Shown here: positions 12,393 to 14,124 of the stretch, one piece after another
Layout of the letters: each line of letters starts with the position of its first letter
How positions within the stretch are numbered: the first letter of the stretch is position 1
Translations under genes and position numbers: made by a program
The notes under the pieces: generated by a model
What the model saw: only the letters and a program-made list of their open reading frames with translations
Database searches by the model: none
What the model was told of the DNA's origin: nothing
From: Metabacillus rhizolycopersici
GTDB taxonomy: Bacteria > Bacillota > Bacilli > Bacillales > Bacillaceae
Assembly (NCBI RefSeq): GCF_020075705.1
Contig: NZ_JAIQUM010000099.1
Location: 1-14,124, forward strand
Direction of reading: 5' to 3'
Length of the DNA: 14,124 bases

Positions 12393-12498
12393 AAGGTGCA
12401 GGGGGATGGGCTAGGGTGCATGTCTCGCGTCACTATAAACAACCAAAGCGAAGAACAATGAGAGCACTATGGTAATCTCTCATAATACGTAACAGTAG

Positions 12499-12533
12499 AT
12501 TCCCTTATCTTTACATAAGTAAGGGGATTGTTT
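12499..12533 (+). terminator. weak terminator-like hairpin
   Basis: ATTCCCTTA (12499-12507) pairs with TAAGGGGAT (12520-12528), one G-T pair, 12-nt loop; only a weak T-rich tail (tgtttc) follows. Confidence 0.4.
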
Positions 12534-12572
12534 CATGATAATAAAGTTGTTTAAAAAACGCCAGTCATGCTA

Positions 12573-12599
12573 TTCAACAATCGGGCCAGATTGTGAAGC
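12573..12599. repeat. short dispersed element TTCARCAATCGGGC, copy 1
   Basis: ttcaacaatcgggccag here and ttcagcaatcgggcgcg at 13909-13925 share 14 of 17 bases. Here the flanks form an imperfect palindrome (ACAATC ... GATTGT). It resembles short palindromes I have seen between Bacillus genes, but two copies are thin evidence. Confidence 0.35.
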
Positions 12600-12644
12600 A
12601 AATAATTGTATAAAGAAATCCAATTATCTTCCTTAAATAACCAT

Positions 12645-12672
12645 TTGTTTTATTTTCTGGTTAATATACAAT
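12645..12672 (+). promoter_or_regulatory. candidate sigma-A promoter of the T-box transcript
   Basis: TTGTTT (12645-12650) and TACAAT (12667-12672, 5 of 6) are 16 bp apart. A start near 12680 would place the whole T-box leader in the transcript. Confidence 0.5.
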
Positions 12673-12699
12673 AATGTCTAATCAATCTAATTCTATTTA

Positions 12700-12967
12700 A
12701 ATTCTATGAAGAGAAAGAATACGTTATTGTTTCTGTTCCAAAGAGAGCTGGTGTTTTGCTGAAAACCAGTGTTCAGATAATAATCGAAAATCACCTCCGA
12801 GAAGTAAAGCCGAATGTTTAGTAAGCTTTATCGGTTTCCTCCGTTACAAGGGACAACGTATAATTGTACGTTTGTAAAGGGTAGTAAAGTGTTATTCAAA
12901 CATTTTATTAAACAAGAGTGGTACCGCGAGTTTCAATCTCGTCTCTTACTGAGACGGGATTTTTTGT
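12700..12967 (+). promoter_or_regulatory. T-box leader, isoleucine (ATC) specifier
   Basis: The T-box sequence AGAGTGGTACCGCGA is at 12914-12928. It is followed by a terminator with a 10-bp stem (12936-12945 with 12951-12960) and a T-run. Upstream is a recognisable Stem I: AGAATAC on the 5' side of the specifier loop, an apical AGAGAGCTGG ... ACCAG, and CGAAA-ATC-A (12785-12793) on the 3' side. Aligning with the B. subtilis glyQS leader, where CGAAA-GGC-A carries the glycine codon, makes ATC (12790-12792) the specifier, i.e. uncharged tRNA-Ile. An AAT (Asn) reading one base earlier is less likely because a purine normally follows the specifier. Confidence 0.9.
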
Positions 12968-13018
12968 TTTTTAGGATGTTTTTACAATAAAAATTTAAGA
13001 AAAGCAGGTGAAGGCGTA

Positions 13019-13843
13019 ATGAAGACACTACTATTTGTAACAGATTTATATTATGAAGCAAAAGGAAGAAACTATTATGAAGAGGATTTATTTCTAACTT
13101 CTAAACTTAGAGAAGCCTTTAATTTGGTCATCTGTCATCCTGAAGATATTGAAGCATTTGAAGATAATGCTGATTTAATTGTTTTCCGAAATGCAGGTCC
13201 AGTCGCAAATTTTAAAGACAAATATGAAGCATTCCGAAACCGAATTGTTTCTAAATATTTAAACACATATAATTCGTTTAATGGAAAGGCTGATATGAAC
13301 GGAAAAGAATATTTAATTGAACTAACAAATGCTCATTTCCCTGTTATTCCAACGATTGATACCCTTGATTCCTTAAATAAACTTCCTAGTGTAGACACGT
13401 ATATCGTAAAGCCGAAAGATGGAGCAGACTCTATCGGAATGGAATTTGTTACAAAAGATGAATTGAGTGAAAAAGTTAATTCAGAATCGAAAAATACATT
13501 GGTACAACCATTTATCAATTTTGAATATGAAGTCTCATTTTATTTTATCGACAAAGAATTTCAGTATGCTCTTTATGCACCAGATAAAGATAAAAGATGG
13601 GAATTGAAAGAGTATGTACCAACGGAAGAAGATTTAGCTTTTGCTAAACATTTCATCGACTGGAATAATCTTAACTGGGGGATTCAACGAGTTGATGCCT
13701 GTCGAAGCGAACAAGGGGAGCTTTTATTAGTCGAATTAGAAGATTTAAATCCCTATCTTTCCTTATTAGAATTATCTGAAGAGACACGTCAGAACTTTGT
13801 AGAAGCAATGAAAAAATCATTACAAAAAGCTCTTCAAGCCTAA
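13019..13843 (+). CDS. ATP-grasp protein under T-box control
   Basis: 274-residue cytosolic protein with an ATP-grasp fold, most like the RimK/GshB group of carboxylate-amine ligases. The N-terminal half (MKTLLFVTDLYYEAKGRNYYEEDLFL ... LIVFRNAGP) is a pre-ATP-grasp region. The nucleotide-binding part has IVKPKDGADSIGM (about 128-140) and LVQPFINFEYEVSF (about 161-174). The metal-binding acid and asparagine are in LVELEDLNPYLSL (about 239-251). No fused transferase or ligase partner is present. Start ATG 13019 with AGGTGA upstream; a terminator at 13945 makes it a single-gene transcript. The T-box leader means it is expressed when charged tRNA-Ile is low, so its substrate may be isoleucine or something linked to it. 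The actual reaction is unknown; known ATP-grasp ligases join a carboxylate to an amine through an acyl phosphate. Confidence 0.85.
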   Translation: MKTLLFVTDLYYEAKGRNYYEEDLFLTSKLREAFNLVICHPEDIEAFEDNADLIVFRNAGPVANFKDKYEAFRNRIVSKYLNTYNSFNGKADMNGKEYLIELTNAHFPVIPTIDTLDSLNKLPSVDTYIVKPKDGADSIGMEFVTKDELSEKVNSESKNTLVQPFINFEYEVSFYFIDKEFQYALYAPDKDKRWELKEYVPTEEDLAFAKHFIDWNNLNWGIQRVDACRSEQGELLLVELEDLNPYLSLLELSEETRQNFVEAMKKSLQKALQA

Positions 13844-13908
13844 TTTAAATCAAATATTTTGTTGAGCTAATGGTTAGCTTATCTTGAATAAGGTTTAAGC
13901 AATGACCT

Positions 13909-13934
13909 TCAGCAATCGGGCGCGCTAATTGAAC
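13909..13934. repeat. short dispersed element TTCARCAATCGGGC, copy 2
   Basis: ttcagcaatcgggcgcg, related to 12573-12589. Here the downstream half keeps only AATTGAAC as a partial inverted arm. It lies between the ATP-grasp gene and its terminator. Confidence 0.35.
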
Positions 13935-13944
13935 AAGCAGCATT

Positions 13945-13973
13945 AAAAGGATCTTCGATCGAAGATCCTTTTT
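13945..13973 (+). terminator. intrinsic terminator of the ATP-grasp gene
   Basis: AAAAGGATCTTC (13945-13956) and GAAGATCCTTTT (13961-13972) form a perfect 12-bp stem around GATC, then T. The symmetry allows bidirectional use. Confidence 0.9.
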
Positions 13974-14062
13974 AATTACCGATAACATCGCTTATGGTGA
14001 CTAGATTTGAACCATTTAGACACTAAAAACACTTTTAAATTCAATTATAGATTACTTAAAAT

Positions 14063-14097
14063 CAAAAGATCCCTAAGCACTATTTGCAAAGGGATCT
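14063..14097 (-). terminator. terminator for a convergent gene to the right
   Basis: AGATCCCT (14067-14074) and AGGGATCT (14090-14097) form an 8-bp stem. The T-rich tail (TTTTGATTTT) is on the minus-strand side, pointing to a minus-strand gene that ends beyond the right edge. Confidence 0.55.
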
Positions 14098-14124
14098 TCT
14101 GTAATAATTGTTGAATTCCTATTA

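Overview
The window looks like chromosome of a low-GC Gram-positive of the Bacillaceae (Bacillus sensu lato). The signs are strong GGAGG-type ribosome binding sites, a Bacillus-type T-box leader, a DinR/LexA-type SOS box, a D-amino-acid transaminase very close to the Bacillus enzyme, a secreted subtilase, a YknW/YknX-like gene pair, and intergenic hairpin repeats of a kind I associate with Bacillus genomes. Species cannot be fixed from the sequence. The region is accessory in character: many repeats, a decayed gene, a transposon and several small unrecognised genes.

Layout. 1-260: tandem 52-bp minisatellite. 348-1436: structured leader and a zinc-dependent medium-chain dehydrogenase. 1555-1976: a dispersed hairpin repeat and the wrecked 3' end of a polysaccharide deacetylase gene. 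2154-2984: D-amino-acid transaminase (dat). 3055-3430: a 47-codon basic peptide gene whose ribosome binding site is buried in a hairpin and whose 3' end is probably overlapped by an antisense RNA. 5490-3575 (minus): a translationally coupled Yip1-family/HlyD-family pair resembling YknW-YknX, without the ABC ATPase and permease that normally follow. 5664-8016: candidate sigma-H promoter, small leader ORF, secreted subtilisin-like protease and terminator. 8034-8258: second, truncated copy of the 3' part of the small-peptide locus plus a long hairpin. 8301-9931: IS1341-type element carrying only tnpB, with end hairpins and a probable omega RNA; its promoter appears to hold a LexA box. 10053-10170: second copy of the hairpin repeat. 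10293-11948: membrane protein with coiled coil and GAF-like tail, then two small basic proteins that share a motif. 11949-12640: no gene, several terminator-like hairpins. 12645-13973: T-box leader with an isoleucine (ATC) specifier controlling an ATP-grasp protein, then a terminator. A minus-strand terminator near the right edge suggests a convergent gene beyond the window.

The strongest leads for something undescribed are: (1) the isoleucine T-box upstream of an ATP-grasp enzyme of unknown substrate; (2) the small-peptide/antisense-RNA module, which has an orphan RNA-only copy with compensatory base changes in three mutually pairing segments; (3) the two adjacent small proteins sharing LKSRxQxEIxTxRRKxR, next to a membrane coiled-coil protein; and (4) a TnpB that appears to be under SOS control. 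These are readings of one sequence by eye; no database or folding search was run.
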